In this document: positions 39,246 through 47,825 of the stretch, one piece after another
Position numbering within the stretch: position 1 is the stretch's first letter
Layout of the letters: every line of letters starts with the position of its first letter
NCBI GenBank assembly: GCA_910575695.1
Contig: CAJTGJ010000013.1
Location: forward strand, 32,478-96,477
Direction: 5' to 3'
Source of the DNA: Oscillospiraceae bacterium
GTDB taxonomy: Bacteria; Bacillota; Clostridia; Oscillospirales; Oscillospiraceae
DNA: 64,000 bases
Program-made: the position numbers and the translations under genes
Notes under the pieces: generated by a model
The model's input: only the letters and a program-made list of their open reading frames with translations
Told to the model about the DNA's origin: nothing
The model's database searches: none

Positions 39246-40361
39246 TTACTTCTTCTTTTCGCGCTTACTTTCGCAATCGCCTATCTGATCAAATTTGTCC
39301 AAAGAATCCCACATGCCCAGCATATACATGACCCCCAGGGCACGGTCATATAGGCCGTAGCCCGGCCGCACCGTACCGGGGCCCTCGTCCCACAGGTGCC
39401 GCCCGTGGTCGGGCCGGATATAGCCCTCATAGCCGCAGTCGTGGTACGCCTTCAGGATGTCCAGGATGCCCGTGTCCCCGTCGCAGTCCCGGTGGGACGC
39501 CTCGGAGAAGTCCCCGTTGGGGAAGTGCTTCACGTTGCGGATGTGGGCAAAGGCAATGCGGCCGCAGTGCTTGCGTACGATGTCCGCCACGTTGTTGTCC
39601 GGGTCGGCGTTCAGGCTGCCCGAGCACAGGGTCAGGCAGTTGTAGGGGTCGTCCACCATGCTGAGGAACTTGTCGATGGCCGCACCGCTGGTGAGCAGCC
39701 GGGGCAGGCCGAAGATGTCCCAGGGGGGATCGTCCATGTGGACCGCCATCTTGATGTCGCACTCGTGGCAGGTGGGCATGATGGCCTCCAGGAAATACTT
39801 GAAGTTGTCCCACAGCCGCTCCTTGGTGACGGGACGGTATTTCTCGAACAACTCGTCCAGCTTGGCCATCCGCTCCGGCTCCCAGCCGGGGAAGGTCATG
39901 TGGTACTTTTCCGTGAAAGACATGACATAATCCGCCATCTCCTTGGGGTCCTGCTTGATCTTGGCCGCCTCGTAGTACAGGGCGGTGGAGCCGTCCCCTA
40001 CCGGGTGGAACAGGTCGGTCCGCGTCCAGTCGAACACTGGCATAAAGTTGTAGCAGATGACCTTCACCCCGAAGGGGGCCAGGTTTCGGATGGTCTGCTT
40101 GTAGTTCTCGATATACTGGTCCCGGGTGGGCAGGCCGATCTTGATGTCGTCGTGGACGTTGACGCTCTCCACCACGTCCATGTTGAAGCCGTACTCGTCC
40201 AGCTGCGCTTTTACTTTCGCAATCTCCTCGGGCTGCCAGACCTCCCCCGGCATCTTGTCGTGGAGCGCCCAGACGATGCCCTCTACCCCGGGGATCTGCT
40301 TGATGTCGGACAGCTTGATTTGATCGTTGCCTTCGCCGTACCAGCGCCAGGTCATTTTCAT
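39246..40361 (-). CDS. uxuA: Mannonate dehydratase
   Basis: The 371-residue enzyme matches UxuA (EC 4.2.1.8), which dehydrates D-mannonate to 2-keto-3-deoxy-D-gluconate in hexuronate breakdown. Family features are MTWRWYGEGND at the start, VICYNFMPVFDWTRTD, CDIKMAVHMDDPPWDIFGLPR (position about 39720-39760), LTLCSGSLN, FAHIRNVK and IRPDHGRHLWDE, which contribute metal-binding His, Cys and Asp residues. The usual sequence appears to end near MYMLGMWDSL; the final residues (DCESKREKKK) may be a tail altered by the nearby insertion. It starts 24 bases after the HAD gene. Its GC content is clearly higher than that of the other sugar genes upstream. Confidence 0.9.
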   Translation of the reverse strand: MKMTWRWYGEGNDQIKLSDIKQIPGVEGIVWALHDKMPGEVWQPEEIAKVKAQLDEYGFNMDVVESVNVHDDIKIGLPTRDQYIENYKQTIRNLAPFGVKVICYNFMPVFDWTRTDLFHPVGDGSTALYYEAAKIKQDPKEMADYVMSFTEKYHMTFPGWEPERMAKLDELFEKYRPVTKERLWDNFKYFLEAIMPTCHECDIKMAVHMDDPPWDIFGLPRLLTSGAAIDKFLSMVDDPYNCLTLCSGSLNADPDNNVADIVRKHCGRIAFAHIRNVKHFPNGDFSEASHRDCDGDTGILDILKAYHDCGYEGYIRPDHGRHLWDEGPGTVRPGYGLYDRALGVMYMLGMWDSLDKFDQIGDCESKREKKK

Positions 40362-40385
40362 ATGCTGTCTCCCTCCATTCTTCTA

Positions 40386-41225
40386 TTATTTGAGATTATC
40401 CAAAAACGCAGCTATCTTTTTCTGCTGATAATCACCGCCGTATGTGCTGTCCGCCAGCTTGTCCACAGCTGTCTCCCGGAATTCTTTCCAGGACTCTCCT
40501 TCATGCCGAACTAAGATGGGGTAGTAAAATACATTGTTTGAGCGGGCAGCCTCCAAGTCACCCGGAGCATCGCCGGTCATGATCACCTTATCTTGGTCAT
40601 AGCCCTTTTTTAACAGTTCCTGGATACAGTATGCCTTATTGCCCACATTCTGGGCTAGTAAAATGTCCACATGATCCAGCAAACCATATAATGTCCACTC
40701 CTCCTCCACTGCTTGGAGATTGGCAGATGAAACAATGGCGATATCCGCCATCGAATGGGCATATTTCAGTCCTTCAAGCACACCCTCAAAAGGTTTCTTT
40801 GCATCAAAAGGCAGGGCATTGATGCGGTTGTTTACTTTATCCGACCAGTTCAGTGCTTTTGACAACACCTCGCTGCCGCCCGCCTCAATGGCTACTTTTA
40901 GGCCATCGTTAGACAGGGCAGGCGCACTATCTGCCCACTGCTCCAACTCGTCGATGCCAGCGATTCTGGTATACTGTCCGTCAATCTCCCGCAGCGCCAT
41001 GGCGAGACCCTTGAAGCGGTTGATACCACGGGTCATGGTATACAGGTTAATGTCATTCCAGCGGGTGAGGATAGGCTCTGCCCACTGTTTCAGCCCCCAC
41101 TCCTCCACCATGCAGGGACCAAAGCATTGGAAATGCTTGATATCCATGGTATCCATGGCACAGCCATCACTGTCAACGCAGATGAGAAAGTCTTTTTTCT
41201 TTTTGAACTCTTGCAGTGTCATCAT
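40386..41225 (-). CDS. HAD-superfamily hydrolase
   Basis: The 279-residue protein is a HAD phosphatase. Motif I is CVDSDGCAMDTM (a D-x-D variant), motif II Ser is in IAIVSSAN near residue 175, and motifs III/IV are in KVIMTGDAPGDLEAA. The cap lies between motifs I and II. Its place between a GH3 enzyme and uxuA suggests removal of phosphate from a sugar or sugar-acid intermediate, or a detoxifying role. The substrate is inferred only. Start ATG 41225 follows AGGAGGGG and is 13 bases after the GH3 stop. Confidence 0.8.
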   Translation of the reverse strand: MMTLQEFKKKKDFLICVDSDGCAMDTMDIKHFQCFGPCMVEEWGLKQWAEPILTRWNDINLYTMTRGINRFKGLAMALREIDGQYTRIAGIDELEQWADSAPALSNDGLKVAIEAGGSEVLSKALNWSDKVNNRINALPFDAKKPFEGVLEGLKYAHSMADIAIVSSANLQAVEEEWTLYGLLDHVDILLAQNVGNKAYCIQELLKKGYDQDKVIMTGDAPGDLEAARSNNVFYYPILVRHEGESWKEFRETAVDKLADSTYGGDYQQKKIAAFLDNLK

Positions 41226-41238
41226 GCGTCCCCTCCTG

Positions 41239-42990
41239 TTACAGCCGAGTGTCCCAGCGTCCGCAGAACACACTATCCTCAGATGTACCCTTGAACTTGC
41301 TTTTGCCGGTCAGCTTTTCGATAGCAGCCCGGATATGAGAGCGGTTAGGGCCATACGCATTGATAAAGGTGTGCAGTTGGGGCACATCAATCAGGTGGTT
41401 CGTATAGTTCAAACTCATGCCGATAGTTGGAATCTCCTCATTGTACCAGGGGAGTTCACAGCTGTGGTTACAGCTCCACCGTACTCGCACCCAGTTTTCC
41501 TGGGCATAGCCTTTCACGTTGATGACCACCAAGGCGAAGTCGTGGTTGGCAATGAAGTCAGTCCGCTTATCATGATTCAGCATCTTGACAAAGTTCATAG
41601 GCGAGACCCCGTTTTCCACCTCCAGGTCATGATAGCTGGGGCAGACATCCACCTCAAACCCAGCCTGTTTCAGCTCCTCAATAACCACCTGCTTCACCGG
41701 ATCGCCTGTATAGCCCTTGGTGGTGGGGGTGGAACCTACATATACCAGGTATACCCGTTTTTTCTCCTCAGGGCAGATGGGCAGATAATTTCGGGTATCC
41801 TTCACCAACGTAATGCAGCTGTCAGCAGCCTGGGCACAGTATGACTGGTGCTCTTCACAGCCCACTTGGTCCAGCAGAGTCCTGTCCGGGATACGGACGC
41901 TTTCCTCATATAGATGCAGATGGGCCTTTAACCCCAGCACACGATGAAGCGCATCGGAGAGTCGCTCCTCAGTAAGCGCTCCAGAATTGTAAGCGTTTCG
42001 GAGGAAACCAATATCCTCCTCCACATCGTTGGCAAACAGGAACATATCACAGCCGGCAATGATGGCACCAGGTACTGCGTCCTGCCGTCTGCTGATGGCG
42101 GTCATACCTACCATGTGAGAGGCGTCGGTGATAATCACACCATTGAAGCTCATGTCCTCCCGAAGCAGATCGGTGAGCAGCTCCGGAGCCAACGTAGCGG
42201 GCTTGATCTCGCTGTCCTGGATGCCGGGGCAGAGCTTTCGGCTCATCTCAGGCAAAGCAATGTGACCCACCATCACGGCTTCCAGCCCCTCGTTGATAAG
42301 TGTACGATATACCTTGCCAAAGCTGGCCTCCCATTCGTCCACAGACAGGGTATTGACACCCAGGGCCAAATGCTGGTCCAGCTCCTCCACACCATCGCCG
42401 GGGAAGTGCTTGGCCGTGCAGGCCATATTGATATTAGCATCTTTGATGCCCCTCATGTACGCACGGGCATTGGCAATAACTTTATCCGGATCACTGCTAA
42501 AGCTACGGGTATTGACGATGGTGTTGCGCCAGTTTCGGTACACATCCACCACTGGGTTGAACATCCAGTTGCAGCCAATGGCGGATGCCTCCCGACCAGC
42601 CACCAGACCCAAATGATAGGCGTTTTCTGTTCCTTCGCCTGCGCCACACTCGGCGGCGGTGGCCACAAAGGTGCCCTCGGGCAAACATCCGTTCCCGCCA
42701 TCGTCACAATTTGCGGCAATAAGCAGAGGAATTTTGCTGTGCCGCTGGAAGGTGGTGTTCTGGAGGTACACAGTCTCTTTATCGCCGCCCTGCCAGCGCA
42801 GACCGCCCTGATGGCTTACCGACAGACTGGTTTTGATATCGTCCTCGTTCACACCGGGTGTCGCTTTCAGCAGCACAAACAACTGGCCCAGCTTTTCATC
42901 TAACGTCATGCCGGCAATGGTATCTTCCACCCACTGAAACTGGTTTTCATTCAGATAAAAGGGCTTTGCACGTAAATCTACCACATACAT
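41239..42990 (-). CDS. GH3 glycosidase, NagZ-like
   Basis: This 583-residue enzyme is a glycoside hydrolase family 3 member of the two-domain NagZ branch. The region CTAKHFPGDG followed by ELDQH has the Lys-His and Asp-x-His pair in which the His acts as general acid/base in NagZ-type enzymes. The nucleophile Asp is in GVIITDASHMVGM near residue 290. A second, Rossmann-like domain follows (VYLVYVGS, FALVVINVKG). NagZ enzymes remove N-acetylglucosamine, but several homologues act on other beta-glycosides. The lack of a signal peptide places it in the cytoplasm. The start is ATG 42990 with AGGAGGAG immediately upstream. Confidence 0.83.
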   Translation of the reverse strand: MYVVDLRAKPFYLNENQFQWVEDTIAGMTLDEKLGQLFVLLKATPGVNEDDIKTSLSVSHQGGLRWQGGDKETVYLQNTTFQRHSKIPLLIAANCDDGGNGCLPEGTFVATAAECGAGEGTENAYHLGLVAGREASAIGCNWMFNPVVDVYRNWRNTIVNTRSFSSDPDKVIANARAYMRGIKDANINMACTAKHFPGDGVEELDQHLALGVNTLSVDEWEASFGKVYRTLINEGLEAVMVGHIALPEMSRKLCPGIQDSEIKPATLAPELLTDLLREDMSFNGVIITDASHMVGMTAISRRQDAVPGAIIAGCDMFLFANDVEEDIGFLRNAYNSGALTEERLSDALHRVLGLKAHLHLYEESVRIPDRTLLDQVGCEEHQSYCAQAADSCITLVKDTRNYLPICPEEKKRVYLVYVGSTPTTKGYTGDPVKQVVIEELKQAGFEVDVCPSYHDLEVENGVSPMNFVKMLNHDKRTDFIANHDFALVVINVKGYAQENWVRVRWSCNHSCELPWYNEEIPTIGMSLNYTNHLIDVPQLHTFINAYGPNRSHIRAAIEKLTGKSKFKGTSEDSVFCGRWDTRL

Positions 42991-43058
42991 CTCCTCCTGC
43001 AATAAAAATATCTGCCAATCAATTGGACTGCCCAGCCAAATTGTACTGAAGCAGCAGA

Positions 43059-45266
43059 TTATTTGGGAATTTTGTTCAATCGCTCGTTCAATATGTAAAT
43101 TGCTTCATCGGGCAGCAACTTATTGATATGGTTCCAGATCGACGCAAAGCTCATGGCTCCGCCGGTGTCCATACGGGTGGCCATTTCAGGGTGGTCGATG
43201 CGCAAAGGTTCCTGGATGACTTCCTTCACAGCCTGCTTTCCTTCCGGGTATTGGTAAACAAGTTCAAGAGGGTCTTTCACAGACAGGAACCCCTCTCGAA
43301 TTACCAGTTCCTTCACAGCAACCGTCTGTGCGGCGAACCACTGCGCAACGTTGGAAGAAACATCCTTTTGTACCACATAGGTGTATTCCCGGGGCATTTC
43401 GGAAACTTTCTCTATTGCCAAAGAATCGGAAACGCCATTGTCCGCAAAAACGGTAATCAAATTGCCCTCATCGGTCAGAGAGACGTTCTTAAAACAGAAT
43501 ATTGCGTTGCCGGTTTGAGTACCAACCTTTTGGCCGTTTACCATCAAGGTCACTTCGGCGGCGTTAGAGTATACTTTAATTTCGATTTGTTCCTCAGGGC
43601 GCTTGATAAACCGCTTGCCGCAGATATATACAAAAGGATCTTTGCTCCATTTGGCTTTATAGAAATAGAACGCCTGCTTTTTTATCTTGCGGTCAAATGT
43701 CACGATGCCTTTGTTATTCCGTCCCTTGCAGCCTCCCTCATCTCGGGCATCAGCGGCAAAGTCAAACATATTCCAGAGCCAGGTCGCCCATAGGTAAGGG
43801 CGTTTTTCAAAATCTGTGTACGCCTTTTCGTGGACAATGGCCTGATATTCTTCTGTGTAGTCCTTGCATTTGGGCTCCGCTGAGTGCCACGACAAGACGC
43901 TGTCCGCACCATATTCGCTGATGGCCAGAGGGATCTCCGGCATCCGGGCGTGGCGTTCATCACAGAATGCGCCGTGATCGTCAGGCGTTCCTTCATACCA
44001 GCCCATATATTCATTATACGAGGCCACATCGGTGATATGGAATTGTTCGCTTTCCGGCATGGTCATACCAACGTTGGCTATGGTGGTCAGGCGGGAACCA
44101 TCCAGTTCTTTTGCGAAACAATGTAGTTCCTCCAACATATGGATCATGTTGTCGGATTCGCCGCCAATACCCAGTTCGTTTGCAATACCCCAAAAACAGA
44201 TAGCCGGGTGGTTATAGTTTTGCATAATCAGCTCTCGGAGCTGTGTGAGAAGATTATCATCCGCTTCCCGGCGGTCATCGTATACGCTGATGAATGGGAT
44301 CTCTGCCCACACCACAATACCGTTTTGGTCGCACAAATCATAAAAAAACGGTGCCTGTTGATAGTGAGCAAGCCTTACCGTATTGGCTCCGATTTCCCGG
44401 ATCAGCGTCATATCCTCGGTGTGCTCTTTTTCGGTCAGAGCCCAGCCCAGATTTTCCCTGTCCTGATGCCGGCAGACACCGTGCAGGGGATAGCTTCGTC
44501 CGTTCAAGAAGAAGCCTTCACAGGGATTGACGGAAAAACTGCGGAATCCAAAGGAAGTGGAGATACAGTCATCGGCAATGGAAGCCATACAGGTATAGAG
44601 ATTAGGCGCTTCCACGCCATCCCACAACATGGGATGCTCTACCGTCAGGCAGATCTGCGCTTTGCCATCAATGCTGATTGTCTTGCCAGAATCCACAACG
44701 TTCCCAAGTCCGTCTAAGAGCGATAAAGCTACAGCCTCTCCGCTGGGCGCATATACGCTGATCGACACCTGCCCCTGTGCATCGGGTGTTACGAACAGGG
44801 CGTCTGTTCCAAAGGTTGTAACATCAAAATGCACTTTCGTGTCGAAGCAGATCAGCTGTACATCCCGATAGATACCGCCGAAGAATGTAAAGTCGGCACT
44901 CCGGGGATAGATGGGCAGGTTCAGGCTGTTATCTGCGCGGACCAGGATCTCGTTTTCTCCATCCCGGAGATGGGGCGTCAAATCGAAGGTAAAAGCGGAG
45001 AAACCGCCTCGGTGCTCTCCCACAGTCTGGCCGTTGCAAATCACCGTCGCCATCTTGCTGACCGCACCGAAACGAATATATACCTGCGTTCCGTCCGGCT
45101 TCATCGTAAAGGTTTTGCGGTACCAGCCGACACCTTGGTAGTAATCTCCACCGCCGTCCTGCCCATCGAAAGCGTTCCACGTGTGGGGAAGTGACACGGC
45201 CTCCCAGTCGGGCACACCTTCTTTTCGGAAACTCCAATCGGAGTCCCAGCAAATGATTTTTCTCAT
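43059..45266 (-). CDS. GH2 beta-glucuronidase/beta-galactosidase-type enzyme
   Basis: The 735-residue enzyme has the GH2 layout: an N-terminal jelly-roll (WYRKTFTM, GGFSAFTFDLT), an Ig-like domain and a TIM barrel. Acid/base Glu is in CFWGIANELGIGG near residue 365, and nucleophile Glu in LAISEYGADS near residue 450. After the barrel comes GRNNKGIVTFDRKIKK, with an N-x-K-G arrangement that in beta-glucuronidases contacts the glucuronate carboxylate. Because GH2 beta-galactosidases can show a similar N-D-K-G sequence, specificity is not proven. UxuA and a mannonate reductase in the same operon favour glucuronidase. It has no signal peptide. It starts 23 bases after the AraC regulator gene. Confidence 0.85.
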   Translation of the reverse strand: MRKIICWDSDWSFRKEGVPDWEAVSLPHTWNAFDGQDGGGDYYQGVGWYRKTFTMKPDGTQVYIRFGAVSKMATVICNGQTVGEHRGGFSAFTFDLTPHLRDGENEILVRADNSLNLPIYPRSADFTFFGGIYRDVQLICFDTKVHFDVTTFGTDALFVTPDAQGQVSISVYAPSGEAVALSLLDGLGNVVDSGKTISIDGKAQICLTVEHPMLWDGVEAPNLYTCMASIADDCISTSFGFRSFSVNPCEGFFLNGRSYPLHGVCRHQDRENLGWALTEKEHTEDMTLIREIGANTVRLAHYQQAPFFYDLCDQNGIVVWAEIPFISVYDDRREADDNLLTQLRELIMQNYNHPAICFWGIANELGIGGESDNMIHMLEELHCFAKELDGSRLTTIANVGMTMPESEQFHITDVASYNEYMGWYEGTPDDHGAFCDERHARMPEIPLAISEYGADSVLSWHSAEPKCKDYTEEYQAIVHEKAYTDFEKRPYLWATWLWNMFDFAADARDEGGCKGRNNKGIVTFDRKIKKQAFYFYKAKWSKDPFVYICGKRFIKRPEEQIEIKVYSNAAEVTLMVNGQKVGTQTGNAIFCFKNVSLTDEGNLITVFADNGVSDSLAIEKVSEMPREYTYVVQKDVSSNVAQWFAAQTVAVKELVIREGFLSVKDPLELVYQYPEGKQAVKEVIQEPLRIDHPEMATRMDTGGAMSFASIWNHINKLLPDEAIYILNERLNKIPK

Positions 45267-45289
45267 AACGAACCCTTCCTATGAAAAAT

Positions 45290-47572
45290 TTAATCGGAAT
45301 CGTTTTGACAGCTTTCACGGTACTGGCTTGGTGTAATCTGTTCAATTTTCTTGAAGGAGCGGGTAAAGGTATTGGCGCTGGCATATCCAACTTTTTCTGA
45401 AATTTCGGCAATGGAATCGTTGGTAGTACGCATGAGCTCTTTGGCTTTCTCCATGCGCAGGTGAGTGAGATAGTTTAGGAATGTTTTCCCCACATTATTC
45501 TTGAAGAAAACCGAGAAATAGCTGGAAGTCAGGTCAAAATAGTCGGCTACACTCGTCAGCGTCAAGTCCACATTACCATACTGCCCTTGGATATATTCAA
45601 GAATTCGGGATGTCAGCTGTGTTGTCGGAGACTGCTGGTTCTCCCGAACATAAGCACAGACGTTCCGTATCACACTGGCAAGTATTTCTTCCATTTCATG
45701 AGTGTTTTGCTGCAAAAAGAGCAGTTTCAGAGGGAGTTGCCCCTCCACTGTAAGAACTGTGGAATCCTCCACCCGGTATGCGCTTGTGACAACATTCAGG
45801 ATACTGATACAGTAAGCCTGAGCTTCGTATAGAGGAACATGCTTCTGCCGGATATCGTTTTCCAAATTTTTGTGCAGAAACTCAATTGCACCTTCATCAT
45901 TCCCCGTTGCAATATAGTTTTGCATCTGGGCGGATATGTTATCTATCGCTTTGCCAATAGCATAGGTTTCATTGCCCTCTGTCAGATAGCGGACGCCACC
46001 TTCCGGGGCCAGAGGCTGCGCCTGAACAACAGAATAAAAGTTTTTGGATACGGACTCCATTCCAATTCCAATTTCGCTGGCGCTGATCCAGAACATTTGG
46101 TCATAAGATTCACGCATATCTTTTGCAATAGCGTCCAACAGTTCTCTGGTCTGTGTGTCAAAATTCTCACTGTCACCATTCATAAGCAAGACTAAACTTT
46201 CATCGTCCACTGTAGCGAAGACATACATGAGAGACTTAGGTGCCAATTGGAATACCCGCTCTCTGAATATCATTTTCACCAGAACCTGCTGCTCAAGCTC
46301 CACATCCTGGGGGCCTTTCACTAAAGCAACTCGGAAATGGGTAAAAGGGAGCAAAATACCCGCACGCTGAAGTGTATTTTGAAATCGGTCATAGTCTGTT
46401 ACTGCATTTCGGAACAGTTGCATCAGAAGGCTTTCCTGAATCCGAGGCATTTCCTCCTCCAGCGTGTTTTCCAACGCTGAAATAGAGTGCGCCATTTCTT
46501 TCATGGAAAGTTCAATTAGGTTATATTCCCCGTAAGGGCCTTCCGCCTCAGACTTCATGTGGACAGACTGACGATGAAGTTCCGCCATCAGCCGCTTTAG
46601 AGGCTCGTAATTCCGATAGGCCAGCACGTATCCGATAAAAATACCCACTACCAGTACGCAGGCCAGCATAATCAAACTGACATTTCTTGCTTGATTGAGC
46701 TTGGCAACCATGGTATGTTCCGGCTGAAGCGAAATAAAGCGCCACCCATTCAATTTAGATGCTCTCTGGGAAAGGGTGTAGGAAATTCCGCCAACCGACT
46801 GGAAAGAATCGTAGGAATCCTCTGCTTCGTAAACAGCATCCAGAAGAGCGGCATCTCCCAATCGGGCAGCGATCCGTCCTTCCGGGCTGATCAGGCAGAT
46901 TACACCGGTGTCCAGTTCTTCCATCTCCGTAATGCCAGCAAAAAGTGCATCGGGGTTGATTGTCAGGCAAATCGTAGCGTAGGGCCTTTGGCCTGTACTC
47001 CACAGAGGCATGGTGTGGAAAAGCACCAGCTGCGATTCCCCCTGAGCTGTTTCCAACAAATCATATTGGCAGTATACGCGGGTATTTTGCAGCTTCTCCA
47101 ACATGAGTTGATTCATTTCCTGGGACCCAAAACGGCTCATTCCGCTGGATACACGGTAATCAATATAACTGCCATTGATTAGGCAGTCATACTTTGATGA
47201 ATAAATAAATGTATCACACTGCGGCCCTGGCGAAGCAGCATAATTGGCCAGATGGCCCGATACTTGCCAAAGTGCTAAATTTGCCTCTTCCTGATTATTG
47301 ATCTTGTGTTCCAGGACCTGATTCAGCATAGAGTCATTATTCAAGTCGAGAGCATGAAGTTGCAAGCCCTGTAACCGTTCGTCTACAGTCAGCTGCACCT
47401 GCTGCAAAACCGCGTTTTGATAGTTTAGGTTTTCTTCCCGAAGAAGGGCGTGGGCATAAAGGTAATTGACCATAACCAGCAGCAGCGGCAGAAGTAGCAT
47501 CGTCAGGAAAGAAGCAACCAAGCGATAGAAAGTCTGGCGTTGCTTGAAATGCTTTGGAATTTCTATTTTCAT
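45290..47572 (-). CDS. Membrane-bound AraC-family regulator with extracellular sensor
   Basis: The 760-residue regulator has two membrane helices, near residues 18-40 (FLTMLLLPLLLVMVNYLY) and 297-320 (LIMLACVLVVGIFIGYVLAY), enclosing an extracellular Cache-type sensor of about 250 residues. A cytoplasmic linker and a C-terminal AraC helix-turn-helix pair follow. The latter reads VDLTLTSVADYFDLTSSYFS and then SIAEISEKVGYASANTFTRS. This type, common in Paenibacillus and Clostridia, senses an external sugar and activates nearby transport and hydrolase genes. It leads the operon AraC-GH2-GH3-HAD-UxuA and faces a divergent GH3 gene. A GTTAC/GTAAC repeat lies before its start. Confidence 0.85.
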   Translation of the reverse strand: MKIEIPKHFKQRQTFYRLVASFLTMLLLPLLLVMVNYLYAHALLREENLNYQNAVLQQVQLTVDERLQGLQLHALDLNNDSMLNQVLEHKINNQEEANLALWQVSGHLANYAASPGPQCDTFIYSSKYDCLINGSYIDYRVSSGMSRFGSQEMNQLMLEKLQNTRVYCQYDLLETAQGESQLVLFHTMPLWSTGQRPYATICLTINPDALFAGITEMEELDTGVICLISPEGRIAARLGDAALLDAVYEAEDSYDSFQSVGGISYTLSQRASKLNGWRFISLQPEHTMVAKLNQARNVSLIMLACVLVVGIFIGYVLAYRNYEPLKRLMAELHRQSVHMKSEAEGPYGEYNLIELSMKEMAHSISALENTLEEEMPRIQESLLMQLFRNAVTDYDRFQNTLQRAGILLPFTHFRVALVKGPQDVELEQQVLVKMIFRERVFQLAPKSLMYVFATVDDESLVLLMNGDSENFDTQTRELLDAIAKDMRESYDQMFWISASEIGIGMESVSKNFYSVVQAQPLAPEGGVRYLTEGNETYAIGKAIDNISAQMQNYIATGNDEGAIEFLHKNLENDIRQKHVPLYEAQAYCISILNVVTSAYRVEDSTVLTVEGQLPLKLLFLQQNTHEMEEILASVIRNVCAYVRENQQSPTTQLTSRILEYIQGQYGNVDLTLTSVADYFDLTSSYFSVFFKNNVGKTFLNYLTHLRMEKAKELMRTTNDSIAEISEKVGYASANTFTRSFKKIEQITPSQYRESCQNDSD

Positions 47573-47585
47573 TACGGCACCCCTG

Positions 47586-47606
47586 TTACTTTAATAAATT
47601 GTAACA
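47586..47606. promoter_or_regulatory. Inverted repeat upstream of the AraC gene
   Basis: GTTAC-N11-GTAAC is a perfect short inverted repeat 14 bases upstream of the regulator's ATG. It could be an autoregulatory site. The arms are short, so the call is tentative. Confidence 0.3.
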
Positions 47607-47714
47607 ACATATTTCGCCCTTATGTGCCTCGCATTGTCATATTGTAGCACAGAGCGGACGCAGATGGAAAGATTCACATTTCAATATAGCCAAGCATTTT
47701 TTTGGATTTTACGC

Positions 47715-47743
47715 TTGAAAGCGTGGTTGGAAAATTGTATAGC
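47715..47743 (+). promoter_or_regulatory. Candidate promoter of the GH3-YesL pair
   Basis: TTGAAA (47715-47720) and TATAGC (47738-47743) are 17 bases apart in the 250-base region between the divergent AraC and GH3 genes. The -10 box is imperfect, as expected for an activator-dependent promoter. Confidence 0.42.
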
Positions 47744-47825
47744 AAACCCAAATAGTGCAGATTTACTTAGATTTTGTTTCATGCTATCATTACTCTGTAG
47801 AAAGCATTGGAAAGGAGTAATGACC

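Noticed and set aside
39396..40514. A 372-codon plus-strand frame
   Set aside because: It is antisense to uxuA, which is clearly real.
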